From assembly GCA_016715945.1 (NCBI GenBank), contig JADJXJ010000003.1:372001-436000 (forward strand): 64,000 bases of DNA. Direction: 5' to 3'. Source of the stretch: Bacteroidota bacterium (GTDB lineage: Bacteria; Bacteroidota; Bacteroidia; Bacteroidales; F082). Below, one piece after another: positions 1 through 9,083 of this stretch (its first letter is position 1; each line of letters opens with the position of its first letter). A model generated the notes under the pieces. The model was not told where the DNA came from, ran no database searches, and was given only the letters and a program-made list of their open reading frames with translations. The position numbers and the translations under genes were made by a program.

Positions 1-1
1 G

Positions 2-463
2 TTTTTCCTGCATTTTACCCAGGAGGAATCGTGCGGCAAGTGTACCTTTTGCAGGGTGGGCACCAAACGCATGCTCGAGATTCTGGAGCGCATCACCGAA
101 GGCAAAGGCCAGGCCGGGGACATTGAAACCCTCGAAACCCTTGCGGTGCAGATCAAAAACAACTCACTTTGCGGGCTGGGACAAACTGCACCCAACCCCG
201 TGCTGACCACACTGAGGTATTTCCGCGAAGAGTATGAAGCCCACATACACGACCACCGTTGTCCAGCCAGGGTGTGCAAACCTTTGCTGCACTATCGCAT
301 CGACCCCGCCAGATGTACCGGCTGCACGGTATGTGCCGCCAAATGTCCGGCCGAGGCCATCAGCGGAGGTCGCAAAACCGTGCATCATATCAACCAGGAA
401 GCCTGCATTCAATGCGGCGAGTGCTACCAGGTGTGCCGTTTCGAAGCTGTTGTGGTCGAATAA
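2..463 (+). CDS. NuoF/HydB-like NADH-binding flavoprotein subunit, C-terminal part
   Basis: Partial gene whose 5' end lies outside the window. The open frame begins with FFLHFTQEESCGKCTFCRVG, the conserved segment that holds the last [4Fe-4S] cluster of NuoF, HydB and HndC type 51-kDa subunits (CxxCxxC with an upstream ESCG). A C-terminal ferredoxin extension with two CxxCxxCxxxC motifs follows (CTGCTVCAAKCP and CIQCGECYQVC). NuoF of respiratory complex I lacks this extension. HydB/HndC-like subunits of soluble hydrogenases, formate dehydrogenases and electron-bifurcating transhydrogenases carry it. It ends 21 bp before the large fused oxidoreductase and almost certainly forms one complex with it. 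The missing N-terminal part should hold the FMN and NADH sites. The family call is solid. The exact complex is inferred. Confidence 0.88.
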   Translation, partial: FFLHFTQEESCGKCTFCRVGTKRMLEILERITEGKGQAGDIETLETLAVQIKNNSLCGLGQTAPNPVLTTLRYFREEYEAHIHDHRCPARVCKPLLHYRIDPARCTGCTVCAAKCPAEAISGGRKTVHHINQEACIQCGECYQVCRFEAVVVE

Positions 464-484
464 CCAACCCAAAGCAATCTACCT

Positions 485-3400
485 ATGAGTCAATATATCA
501 ACATCAAGCTCAACGGACAAACCGTCAGTGGTTTCGAAGGCGAGACCATTTACGAATGTGCCACCCGTCATGGCATCGAAATTCCCACCCTGTGCCACGA
601 TCCGCGTCTGGAGCCTTACTCCTCATGCTATGTGTGTGTGGTTGAGGTGGTTGGCATGCGCGGGCACCAGCCTTCCTGCTCCACCTACATCACTCCGGGC
701 ATGGAAGTGAATACCGAAACACAAGCTGTAAAAGAGGCCCGCAGGACGGCCCTTGAATTGCTGCTCAGCAACCACTACGCCGATTGCCTTGGGCCGTGCA
801 GGCAAACCTGTCCGGCCGGGGTGGATGTGCAGGGTTATATCTCGCTCATCGACAAGGGGCGCTACAGCGATGCCATTGCGTTGATAAAAGAAACCAATCC
901 CCTGCCCGCCATTTGCGGACGCGTGTGTGTGCGTCCGTGCGAAGCAGCCTGCCGACGCAACCTGATGGACGAAGGTGCTGCCGTGGGTATTGACTACCTC
1001 AAACGTTTTGCCGCCGACCGCGACCTCGAATCGCCTGAAAAGTTTGTGCCTGCACTCCAACCGCCAACCGGCAAAAAAGTAGCTGTCATAGGCGCCGGTC
1101 CCGGAGGTTTGTCGGCCGCATATTACCTCAGGCTCGAAGGTCACGAGGTGGATATTTTTGAGGCTGCACCTGCCCCTGGTGGCTGGCTGCGCTACGGTAT
1201 TCCGGAATACAGGCTGCCCAACGACATCCTCGACAAGGAAGTAAAAAATATTACCGACCTCGGGGTGCGCATCCATTGCAACACAAGGCTGGGAAGCGAT
1301 CTGAGCTACAAGAAGTTGCGGGATGATTTCGATGCCACCATACTCACCATAGGTTCGCAAAAAGGACTCAGCGTGGGCTGTCCGGGCGACGATGCCGGCA
1401 ATGTGTTTCCGGGCATCGAGTTCCTCCGCAATATGGAGATGACCGGCCAGAAATATGATTTCCGGGGCAAAACAGTGGTGGTGGTGGGTGGAGGAAACAC
1501 TGCCATGGACTGCTGCCGTACCTCGGTGCGTTGCAAGGCCGATAAGGTGTACGTGGTGTACAGACGTACAGAAAAAGAGATGCCCGCCAACCCCATCGAG
1601 ATACATGAGTCGAAAATTGAAGGCGTGGAGTATCTCTTTCTGACCAATCCGGTGGAGATCCTCAAAAACGAACAGGGTGAGGTGGCTGCAGTGCGCCTCA
1701 TCCGCATGGAGCTGGGCGAACCCGATGCCAGCGGACGCCGCCGCCCGGTGCCTGTGCCCGGCTCGGAATTCGAAATAAAAGCCGACATCGTGCTGGCTGC
1801 CATCGGACAAAAAACCGATGTCAACTTTATCGACGACATCAATGCCCATGCAGCTGAGGGTCAGCTCAAAATCAACCGTTGGGGCGATATTGATGCCGAC
1901 AAGCGTACCCTCCGGACCGGCATCCCCTCGGTTTTTGCTGCAGGCGACGGCGTAAGCGGACCGGCCACCATCATCGAGGCCATAGCCCAGGCCAGAATCG
2001 CCGCCCGCTCGTGCCATCAATACCTCATGGGACTGCCAGTGGAGCCTGCTCCCAGGGAGTTCCTGAGCAAAAAGGATAACTTCAGAACCCAAAAGCCTGA
2101 TGATTACAAACACCGCTTTCCGCATCAGAAACGGCAGGAAATGCCTGTGCTCGAAGCCCATCAGCGCGATGGGTTTGCCGAAGTAGAGCTTGGCTATGCC
2201 AATGAGTTTGTTGCCCAGATGGAGGCCAGCCGCTGCCTCGAATGCGGATGCACAGCCCTTTACAGCTGCGACCTGAAAAAACATTCTACCACCTATCAGG
2301 CTGACCAGAAGCGCTTTGCAGGCGACTTTCATGAGTTTGAGGTGGACTTTCGCCATCCTTTCATCGAAATCGACAACAACAAATGCATCCTCTGTTCGCG
2401 TTGCATCCGCATCTGCCGCGAGGTGAACGGCGCCGGGGCATTGGGTCTGGTCAACAGGGGATTTAAAAGCTATGTGGCCCCGGCATTGGAAAAGCCGCTT
2501 CAGGAAACTGACTGCGACAGTTGCGGCCTGTGCATTACGGCCTGTCCGACCGGAGCCATCATGGAAAATTACGACTACAAACCCGGCCCCTTGCCCCTCG
2601 AAACCATCGAAGCCATCGACATGTTCGGCTCCGAAGGCTACGAAGTCAACCTTCATCACTACAGAGGACGTTTCTACGGCGCTTCGCCCAGGCAGGGTGC
2701 ACTCAACAGGATGAATCTGATCAACCGAAGGCAAATGTTTGGCTATAAGTTCTTTAGCCTTCCCGACAGGCTCACCGCTCCCCTCCTCCGACAGGGCGAC
2801 AGCTGGAAAGCCATCAGTTTTGAGGAAGCCTATGACCTGATTGCGGAAAAAATCAGGGCAGTCAGGCCCGACGATAATGCCTTTTTCGGTGGTGCACGCC
2901 TCACCAACGAAGAGCTCTACATGATTCAGAAGCTCGCACGTGGCGGCGCTAAAACCAATAATGTATCCAGCTTCCACTACATGGGCAGGGGCGAAGGCTA
3001 CTTCCACAATTCCAACGAAAATGCCGTGTATTGCGACATACGCGGCGCCTCGAAAATATTTGTGGCCGGAGCCAACCTGAATCTCGATCATCCGGTGATT
3101 AACCATCTGATATTCAATACAAAATACACCGAAGGACTCGAGGTTGTGCTCCTTACCACAAAACCCGACTGCTGGTTTGCCTCCAAAGCCGATAAGGTGG
3201 TGGCCGTGGAAAGCTACTTCTGGTTCATCAAGGCTGTGAACCACTATCTGATTCGCGAAAACCTCATCGACAGGCAGTTCATCGAAACCAGAACCGAAGG
3301 CTGGGAAGAATATCGCGACAGCATGCTGACCGACGATTTTGCCCGACTGGTACACTTTGCCGGAACGACCGAAGAAACCGTGATTAAATTCGCCAGGGAG

Positions 3401-4183
3401 TATCACGACGAGATGAGCAGCCTGCTCATCTTCGAGGAAAAGGAATTGTCGGCCAATGCCAGCATGGCCATGCACAACATGGCCATGCTTTGCGGAAAGC
3501 TGGGCAAAACCGCCAGCGGCCTCATTGCCCTGAAAGAAAAGGCCAACAGCCACGGCATTTTCAGCATGGGCGTTTGCCACAAAATTGGAGTGGATGCACA
3601 GCCCATACTTGACGAAGACCTGCAATACCGCATGCGGCGGCTTTGGAAAGTGGACGACCTGCCCTTTGCCATCAACAGTGTGTATAAGCACTTCGAAAGC
3701 GGGCGCATCCGCAATGCCTTCATCTTTGGCGAAGACCCTGCAGGTTGTGCATACGACAAAGGCCGGGTGCACGATGCCCTCGGACGCATCGATTTCATCG
3801 CAGTGCAGGACCTCTACATGAGCGAAACGGCCAGGCTTGCCCATCTGGTGCTGCCCGCATCCTTGCCATGGGAAATGGGAGGCACGTTTACCAATTCGCA
3901 GAAACGTATGCAGCCCATACGCAAACAACTGCAAGGCCCGCTGCTACACAACGCCTTTGAGCAATTGGTACAACTGCACAAACGCTTTGGCCTCAATGAC
4001 ATACGTACTTCCGAACAAGCCTTCACCGAGGCTATGGCGCTTGTGCCCAGGCGGGGCGAATACAAAGACCTTCACTTTGTGTATAAAAAGGCCGACAACA
4101 CCAACCGCATGTACGATCATGGCTGCGACCTGCTGAGCAAGATGGTGGACGAAATGTTTCAAGAAAAGCTGGGTTGGTCATAA
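485..4183 (+). CDS. Fused 2Fe-2S / GltD-like flavoprotein / ferredoxin / degenerate molybdopterin-domain oxidoreductase
   Basis: A 1,232-residue redox fusion. Residues 1-80 form a NuoG-type 2Fe-2S domain with C37, C48, C51 and C65. Residues 95-160 carry the cysteine clusters typical of GltD/NfnB (C101, C105, C109, then C144, C148, C152, C156). Residues 197-520 are a GltD/NfnB-like FAD and NAD(P)H module with GAGPGG at 203-208 and GGGNTAMD at 335-342. Around 628-695 there are two [4Fe-4S] motifs (CILCSRCIRIC and CDSCGLCITACP). From about 735 to the end the protein resembles molybdopterin oxidoreductases of the formate dehydrogenase and NuoG type. In that last domain the N-terminal CxxCxxxC cluster is missing, and the position of the catalytic Cys/Sec reads SSFHYMGRGEGYF, so formate dehydrogenase activity is unlikely. 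The 21-bp gap to the NuoF/HydB-like subunit supports a cytosolic complex that moves electrons between NADH, NADPH and ferredoxin. The reaction is inferred. Confidence 0.85.
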   Translation: MSQYINIKLNGQTVSGFEGETIYECATRHGIEIPTLCHDPRLEPYSSCYVCVVEVVGMRGHQPSCSTYITPGMEVNTETQAVKEARRTALELLLSNHYADCLGPCRQTCPAGVDVQGYISLIDKGRYSDAIALIKETNPLPAICGRVCVRPCEAACRRNLMDEGAAVGIDYLKRFAADRDLESPEKFVPALQPPTGKKVAVIGAGPGGLSAAYYLRLEGHEVDIFEAAPAPGGWLRYGIPEYRLPNDILDKEVKNITDLGVRIHCNTRLGSDLSYKKLRDDFDATILTIGSQKGLSVGCPGDDAGNVFPGIEFLRNMEMTGQKYDFRGKTVVVVGGGNTAMDCCRTSVRCKADKVYVVYRRTEKEMPANPIEIHESKIEGVEYLFLTNPVEILKNEQGEVAAVRLIRMELGEPDASGRRRPVPVPGSEFEIKADIVLAAIGQKTDVNFIDDINAHAAEGQLKINRWGDIDADKRTLRTGIPSVFAAGDGVSGPATIIEAIAQARIAARSCHQYLMGLPVEPAPREFLSKKDNFRTQKPDDYKHRFPHQKRQEMPVLEAHQRDGFAEVELGYANEFVAQMEASRCLECGCTALYSCDLKKHSTTYQADQKRFAGDFHEFEVDFRHPFIEIDNNKCILCSRCIRICREVNGAGALGLVNRGFKSYVAPALEKPLQETDCDSCGLCITACPTGAIMENYDYKPGPLPLETIEAIDMFGSEGYEVNLHHYRGRFYGASPRQGALNRMNLINRRQMFGYKFFSLPDRLTAPLLRQGDSWKAISFEEAYDLIAEKIRAVRPDDNAFFGGARLTNEELYMIQKLARGGAKTNNVSSFHYMGRGEGYFHNSNENAVYCDIRGASKIFVAGANLNLDHPVINHLIFNTKYTEGLEVVLLTTKPDCWFASKADKVVAVESYFWFIKAVNHYLIRENLIDRQFIETRTEGWEEYRDSMLTDDFARLVHFAGTTEETVIKFAREYHDEMSSLLIFEEKELSANASMAMHNMAMLCGKLGKTASGLIALKEKANSHGIFSMGVCHKIGVDAQPILDEDLQYRMRRLWKVDDLPFAINSVYKHFESGRIRNAFIFGEDPAGCAYDKGRVHDALGRIDFIAVQDLYMSETARLAHLVLPASLPWEMGGTFTNSQKRMQPIRKQLQGPLLHNAFEQLVQLHKRFGLNDIRTSEQAFTEAMALVPRRGEYKDLHFVYKKADNTNRMYDHGCDLLSKMVDEMFQEKLGWS

Positions 4184-4255
4184 GCCAAAAATTCGGGAAT
4201 TTTGTGCCCGGCAAACAGCTGAAATGCGCTTCGGCTTAGGAGGCCTGAACTGACT

Positions 4256-6124
4256 ATGCTTAAAAATCTTTACCGCACAATATCATCCCGGATTGCCGGC
4301 AAAATCCCACCATTTTCCTTGGTGGCCATTGGCTTTATTGCATTTGCCATCACCCTGACCAACCTGAACAACGGCCGCTGGAAGAAACACGAAGACGTGG
4401 TGGCGCACGATGTGATTGGCTACTATTGCTACCTGCCGGCCGCTTTCGTTCATCACGATCTGAGCTTTTCGTTTGTGGGTCACGACCCTGAAAGCTGGAT
4501 CGGCAAGATTCACGTGCACGAGTCGCCCACCGGAGGACGTTACATCAAGATGACCATGGGGTTGGCTTTGCTTTATCTTCCTTTTTTTCTGATTGGTCAC
4601 CTGACCGCATGGCTGGGCGGCTGGCCCATGGACGGATTCTCGCCACCCTACATGTTTTGGCTGCAGTTTAGTGCATTGTTTTATCTGCTGGCCGGATTGT
4701 TTGCCCTGCGAAAAGTGCTGCTCGATTTTTTCGACGAGAAAATTACAGCCCTGGTTTTGCTTCTTATTGTGCTGGGTACCAATCTGTTTCATTATTCCAC
4801 GCTGGAGGCGGCCATGTCGCATGCCTACAATTTCAGTTTGTTCAGTTTGTTCATTCTGCTTGGCATTCGATGGCACCGCCGGCCCGAACCTGTTGCCGCG
4901 CTCTGGCTGGGCATTGTTTCCGGGCTGATAGTACTCATCCGGCCCACCAACGGCATCATTGCCCTGTTTTTCATTCTCTGGAATGTGCAGGAGGCCGGCC
5001 TGATGGCGCGTATCCGGCTGTTTCTGTCCTACTGGCAGCATATCCTCATCATCCTTCTCGCGGCTTTCATTGTATTACTTCCACAGCTGTTTTTCTGGAA
5101 AGCCAACACCGGCAGCTGGCTCTTTTACTCTTACGGGGAGGAAGGCTTTTTCTTCGACCGGCCGCGCATTTGGCTCGGCCTGTTCAGCTACCGCAAAGGC
5201 TGGCTGATCTACACCCCCCTGATGCTTTTTGCACTGGCCGGCATCCCACTGTTGCGTAAAAAAGCCGGCGAATTCTTCTGGCCGATTGTCATCATGCTGC
5301 CTTTGCACATTTATATCATTTTCAGCTGGTGGGATTTTTCATATGGGGGCAGCTTTGGCGCCCGACCTATGATTGAGTTTTATACGCTGCTCAGCCTGCC
5401 CCTGGCTGCCCTGTTGTGGTGGCTGCGCAGAAATATGCTGTATTTCAGAGGGGTACTGATGGTGATGTTGCTGTTGGTCGGACTCAACCTTTTTCAGACC
5501 TTGCAGTACAAATATGGAATCCTCCATTTTGCTGAAATGTCGGGCAGGGCCTATTGGGCGAGTTTCGGAAAACTGAAGGTGGATCCAACTTATTACGACC
5601 TCATGGAGCCGCTTGATTATTCCCGGCTGATCAAGGGGGAGTATGCCACAAAGGTGAAACTCAGAAATTGGATTTACGACAGCGCTCACAACGATTTTGA
5701 GCAACTCAACGAAGCCGGAACCCACTACGTTTCACCGGATCGCTTTTACGAGTTTCTGGCCTTTGAAAGCCGCGACAGCGCCAAGGCACGCAGTGGAAGA
5801 TTTTCGGCCCGTTTGCATCCTGACAATCCGTTTGCTTCGGGTATTGATTTTTTTGCAAATCCGGATGATCGTTTCGAAATCACCGTCTGGAAGAAACCTG
5901 CCTTTGGCAGTGGTGTGGTGGTAATTGCCGGCAAGAATGTAGATGCGCTTTACCGCTTGCAGGCACTGACCGATAGCGTTGACCAGCAGGGCTGGGGGAG
6001 GATGCGCCTCGAAATAACCATCCCGGAAACCGACAATAAAGTATTCCGTGTTTACCTCTGGAACAACGAGACCGACACTGTTTATATGGACGACCTGGTC
6101 ATCAGGAAGCTAAAGAATCAGTAA
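4256..6124 (+). CDS. Polytopic membrane protein with C-terminal extracytoplasmic domain
   Basis: A 622-residue protein with a hydrophobic N-terminal segment (residues 20-38) and about ten further membrane segments up to residue 425. The general layout, with a large first periplasmic loop followed by clustered helices, recalls GT-C glycosyltransferases of the PMT/ArnT kind. I see no diagnostic acidic motif that proves this. The last 170 residues are soluble and end in a beta-rich stretch (TVYMDDLVIRKLKNQ) of the jelly-roll or carbohydrate-binding type often attached to cell-surface proteins. It starts 72 bp after the oxidoreductase but looks functionally unrelated to it. A decayed copy of its own C-terminus lies just downstream (6306-6374). 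The membrane topology is clear. The function is unknown. Confidence 0.7.
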   Translation: MLKNLYRTISSRIAGKIPPFSLVAIGFIAFAITLTNLNNGRWKKHEDVVAHDVIGYYCYLPAAFVHHDLSFSFVGHDPESWIGKIHVHESPTGGRYIKMTMGLALLYLPFFLIGHLTAWLGGWPMDGFSPPYMFWLQFSALFYLLAGLFALRKVLLDFFDEKITALVLLLIVLGTNLFHYSTLEAAMSHAYNFSLFSLFILLGIRWHRRPEPVAALWLGIVSGLIVLIRPTNGIIALFFILWNVQEAGLMARIRLFLSYWQHILIILLAAFIVLLPQLFFWKANTGSWLFYSYGEEGFFFDRPRIWLGLFSYRKGWLIYTPLMLFALAGIPLLRKKAGEFFWPIVIMLPLHIYIIFSWWDFSYGGSFGARPMIEFYTLLSLPLAALLWWLRRNMLYFRGVLMVMLLLVGLNLFQTLQYKYGILHFAEMSGRAYWASFGKLKVDPTYYDLMEPLDYSRLIKGEYATKVKLRNWIYDSAHNDFEQLNEAGTHYVSPDRFYEFLAFESRDSAKARSGRFSARLHPDNPFASGIDFFANPDDRFEITVWKKPAFGSGVVVIAGKNVDALYRLQALTDSVDQQGWGRMRLEITIPETDNKVFRVYLWNNETDTVYMDDLVIRKLKNQ

Positions 6125-6305
6125 TTTCCCCATCTGTCGGGCAGCGGTTGCACCGCCGCCGCACTATTCGCAGCTGGCTATGGCTGATTTTGTCAGGAGA
6201 CGGATTCCGGTAGCAGAAGTTCATACGAAATAATTATTACTGAGCGCTGCAGGTTAAATCTGTACCAGATATTTCGATGTTGATGTTTCCGCTGCCGAAG
6301 AATAG

Positions 6306-6374
6306 TCCAACAGTGTTCATATGGACGATCTGATCCTCCGTAAACTGAACAATCTGCAATCTCTGACGATTTAG
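6306..6374 (+). pseudogene. Remnant of a paralogue of the upstream membrane protein (C-terminal tail only)
   Basis: The open stretch between two in-frame TAG codons reads SNSVHMDDLILRKLNNLQSL. It matches the last residues of the preceding gene (ETDTVYMDDLVIRKLKNQ) at roughly three quarters of bases, and most substitutions are conservative. No start codon or longer homologous stretch is visible upstream. The rest of the 326-bp gap (6125-6450) shows nothing recognisable. It is best read as the 3' scar of a tandem duplication that was later deleted. Confidence 0.6.
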
Positions 6375-6450
6375 TATTTACAAGGTGAAATATAGCTGCT
6401 ACCTTGCGCTGCATTTTGTAGAGTGATCTTTTAATCAAAGGATTCGGGAC

Positions 6451-8931
6451 ATGACACAAGCAGAACAACAAAAGACAATTCTGAGCTCTACTTATTCCAG
6501 CTCGTTTGCTTACCCTTATGCTTTACTTGTTGCGGCCATGGCAATCATTTTTTTAAGTGGGGGGATAAGGGCACAAATCACTTACCAGATGCCGCCGGAC
6601 GAAATTGTTGATCTGGTTGATGCACCTGCCACGCCGGGTGTAATGCTTAGTCCAAAAGCCGATCGGTTCCTAGTTGTTCAATATCCGGGGCTTGCGTCGG
6701 TTGACGAGCTGGCGGCTCCGGAGTTGCGTCTGGCCGGCATACGTATTAATCCTCTCACCAATGGTGCCAGCAGGGCGCGTTTTGCGAGCGGTCTCGAGCT
6801 TGGCGATATGACCGGTAACACTCCGGTGCCAGTCGGCGGTTTGCCACAGAATGCGCGCATCACCAACATCTCGTGGAGTCGCGACGGACAATACATTGCC
6901 TTTGTACACACAACCTCCACAGGGCTGGAGCTTTGGGTGGTTGAAGTAAGTACAGCCACTGCCCGCCGATTGGCCGATGGCCTCAACGGCGCCATGGGTG
7001 ATACTTACACATGGTTGTCCGAAAATAAGTTGCTCTTCGCGGCCACACTTGCCAATCGGGGAGAGGCACCAGTGAGGCCGGCTGTGGCCACCGGGCCTGT
7101 AGTGCAGGAAAACATCGGGCGCCAGGCTGCTGTGCGCACCTTTCAGGATATGTTGCGCGACGCGTTCGACGAAGCCATTTTTGAGTATTATGCCAGCGCA
7201 CGTTTGATGGTTTGCGACATTGACGGCAACAAACATCAGTTAGGCGAAGAAGGTCTGATCACCAGTTTCAGCCCCTCTCCCGACGGCAACTATGTTGTGC
7301 TGACATACCTGCAAAAGCCATTCTCCTACATTGTGCCATATCAGCGTTTTCCGCAGCGCGTGGTGTTGATTGATAAACAGGGAAATCTGGTCCGTACTTT
7401 GGCCGAAGTGCCGATGGCCGACAACCTGCCCCTTGGCTTTGGCGCTGTTAGGACCGGTGCGCGCAGTCACCAGTGGCGTGCCGATCAACCTGCCAGCCTT
7501 TACTGGGTAGAAGCCCTCGATGGGGGTGACCCGGCCCGCCAGACGGATTTCAGGGATCAGGTTTATTTTCTTTCAGCGCCATTTGAAGGCGAGGCATATA
7601 AGGCTTTTGCCCTAAAGTGGCGTTTTGGCGGTATCATCTGGGGGCATGATACCCTGGCTCTCGTGAACGAAATGTGGCCACGCACACGCCTGGTTAGGCT
7701 GATGACTTTCAATCCTTCGCAACCCACCAGGCAACCGAGATTGATTTGGGAACGCAGTTCGGAGGACAGGTACAACAATCCCGGCCGACCACAAACCATT
7801 CAGGGGCCTTTCGGACAACAGGTGCTGATGCTCGATAAAAGTGGTGGCAAAATGTTTCTTTTCGGCCAGGGAGCCTCACCTGAGGGCGACCGTCCGTTTG
7901 TGGACCAGTACGATTTGCGCACCGGACAATCGCAACGGTTATGGCAAAGTCGGCCACCATGGTACGAAAATCCGGTAGCCATCGTTAATCCCTCAAGGGG
8001 TAGCCTGATAATCAGGCGTGAGTCGAACGAGGTGCAACCAAATTTTTACCTGACCGAGCTAAAAAGCCGGAGACTGAGGCAACTCACCAGCTTTTCCGAC
8101 CCTATGCCTCAACTGAAACGCTTGAACAAACAAATGATACATTACCAACGAGCCGATGGGGTGCCACTTTCGGGCATGCTGTATTTGCCCCCGGATTTCA
8201 AACCCGGTTCCGACAAGCCTTTGCCCGCCATCCTTTGGGCATATCCTCAGGAATTTAAGTCAGGCGATGCAGCTGGCCAGGTGAGCGGTTCGCCATATAC
8301 TTATACACGAATCGGTGCCACCTCAGTGGTAATGTTGGCAACCCAGGGCTATGCTGTGCTCGATAATGCAAGTTTTCCCATAGTAGGCGAGGGCGATAAG
8401 GAACCTAACGACACCTTTGTGGAGCAGCTGGTGGCCAATGCCGAGGCCGCCATCAACAAACTGGTTGAAATGGGGGTGGCCGACAGGGACCGCATTGCCG
8501 TTTCGGGGCATTCCTACGGTGCATTTATGACAGCTAACCTGCTCACGCACAGCAACCTTTTTGCTGCAGGCATAGCCCGCAGTGGTGCATACAACCGCAC
8601 CCTCACTCCATTTGGATTTCAAGGCGAGGAACGCACCTACTGGCAGGCCATGGAGACGTATCATAAGATGTCGCCATTTATGTTTGCCGATAAAATGAAA
8701 ACTCCGCTTCTGCTGATTCATGGTGCCGACGACAACAATTCGGGCACATTTCCCATTCAAAGCGAAAGGTATTACGATGCCCTCCGCGGACATGGGGCCA
8801 CGGTGCGCCTGGTCATGCTGCCCCACGAGAGCCATGGCTATGCCGCACGTGAATCGGTATTGCATATGCACTGGGAATGGCTGCAATGGTTGGATACGTA
8901 CGTGAAAAACCGCACAAAATCAACTCCCTGA
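6451..8931 (+). CDS. S9 family prolyl oligopeptidase-like serine peptidase, secreted
   Basis: An 826-residue protein with a hydrophobic segment at residues 22-42 ending in IRAQ, consistent with a signal peptide with a long n-region. The middle is a beta-propeller-like region with repeated strands such as ISWSRDGQYIAFVHT. The C-terminal alpha/beta-hydrolase domain carries the full triad: S688 in GHSYGAF, D761 in HGADDNN, and H795 in PHESHGY. The HESHGY and GTFPIQSERYY motifs are those of the glutamyl endopeptidase-like branch of S9 (chloroplast CGEP relatives) rather than DPP IV. It is likely periplasmic or at the outer membrane and involved in oligopeptide breakdown. The gene stands alone, with a membrane-protein gene upstream and a tRNA on the other strand downstream. 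Start: the first ATG after stop codons; an ATG at 6538 would give a shorter signal. Confidence 0.88.
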   Translation: MTQAEQQKTILSSTYSSSFAYPYALLVAAMAIIFLSGGIRAQITYQMPPDEIVDLVDAPATPGVMLSPKADRFLVVQYPGLASVDELAAPELRLAGIRINPLTNGASRARFASGLELGDMTGNTPVPVGGLPQNARITNISWSRDGQYIAFVHTTSTGLELWVVEVSTATARRLADGLNGAMGDTYTWLSENKLLFAATLANRGEAPVRPAVATGPVVQENIGRQAAVRTFQDMLRDAFDEAIFEYYASARLMVCDIDGNKHQLGEEGLITSFSPSPDGNYVVLTYLQKPFSYIVPYQRFPQRVVLIDKQGNLVRTLAEVPMADNLPLGFGAVRTGARSHQWRADQPASLYWVEALDGGDPARQTDFRDQVYFLSAPFEGEAYKAFALKWRFGGIIWGHDTLALVNEMWPRTRLVRLMTFNPSQPTRQPRLIWERSSEDRYNNPGRPQTIQGPFGQQVLMLDKSGGKMFLFGQGASPEGDRPFVDQYDLRTGQSQRLWQSRPPWYENPVAIVNPSRGSLIIRRESNEVQPNFYLTELKSRRLRQLTSFSDPMPQLKRLNKQMIHYQRADGVPLSGMLYLPPDFKPGSDKPLPAILWAYPQEFKSGDAAGQVSGSPYTYTRIGATSVVMLATQGYAVLDNASFPIVGEGDKEPNDTFVEQLVANAEAAINKLVEMGVADRDRIAVSGHSYGAFMTANLLTHSNLFAAGIARSGAYNRTLTPFGFQGEERTYWQAMETYHKMSPFMFADKMKTPLLLIHGADDNNSGTFPIQSERYYDALRGHGATVRLVMLPHESHGYAARESVLHMHWEWLQWLDTYVKNRTKSTP

Positions 8932-8989
8932 GAACCGGACATTACCCCTCGCAATCCTGATCCGGTGGGCTTAAGAGAAGGAAAACCTA

Positions 8990-9021
8990 CCGCCCCTGGC
9001 GGGCACCTCCGCCTTAGGCGG
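8990..9021. repeat. Two adjacent hairpins with identical arms
   Basis: CCGCC-CCT-GGCGG (8990-9002) and CCGCC-TTA-GGCGG (9009-9021) are two perfect 5-bp stems with the same arm sequence, six bases apart, so the outer arms could also pair with each other. They lie between the S9 peptidase gene and the tRNA terminator. They may be a small intergenic repeat element or help end peptidase transcription, although there is no T-run. Confidence 0.5.
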
Positions 9022-9040
9022 ATATGATCCCAACGCCGGT

Positions 9041-9072
9041 AAAAACAAAAAACCCGCTGCTTTCGCAGTGGG
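9041..9072 (-). terminator. Rho-independent terminator of the tRNA
   Basis: Read on the minus strand, an 8-bp stem CCCACTGC/GCAGCGGG closes a GAAA tetraloop and is followed by TTTTTTGTTTTT. It starts 11 bp beyond the 3' end of the initiator tRNA gene. Confidence 0.85.
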
Positions 9073-9083
9073 CTTCTTTCTTG

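Noticed and set aside
623..3934. A 1,103-codon open frame on the minus strand opposite the fused oxidoreductase
   Set aside because: The plus-strand product has long, ordered, recognisable domains. The antisense frame has no motif and is explained by codon bias of the plus-strand gene.
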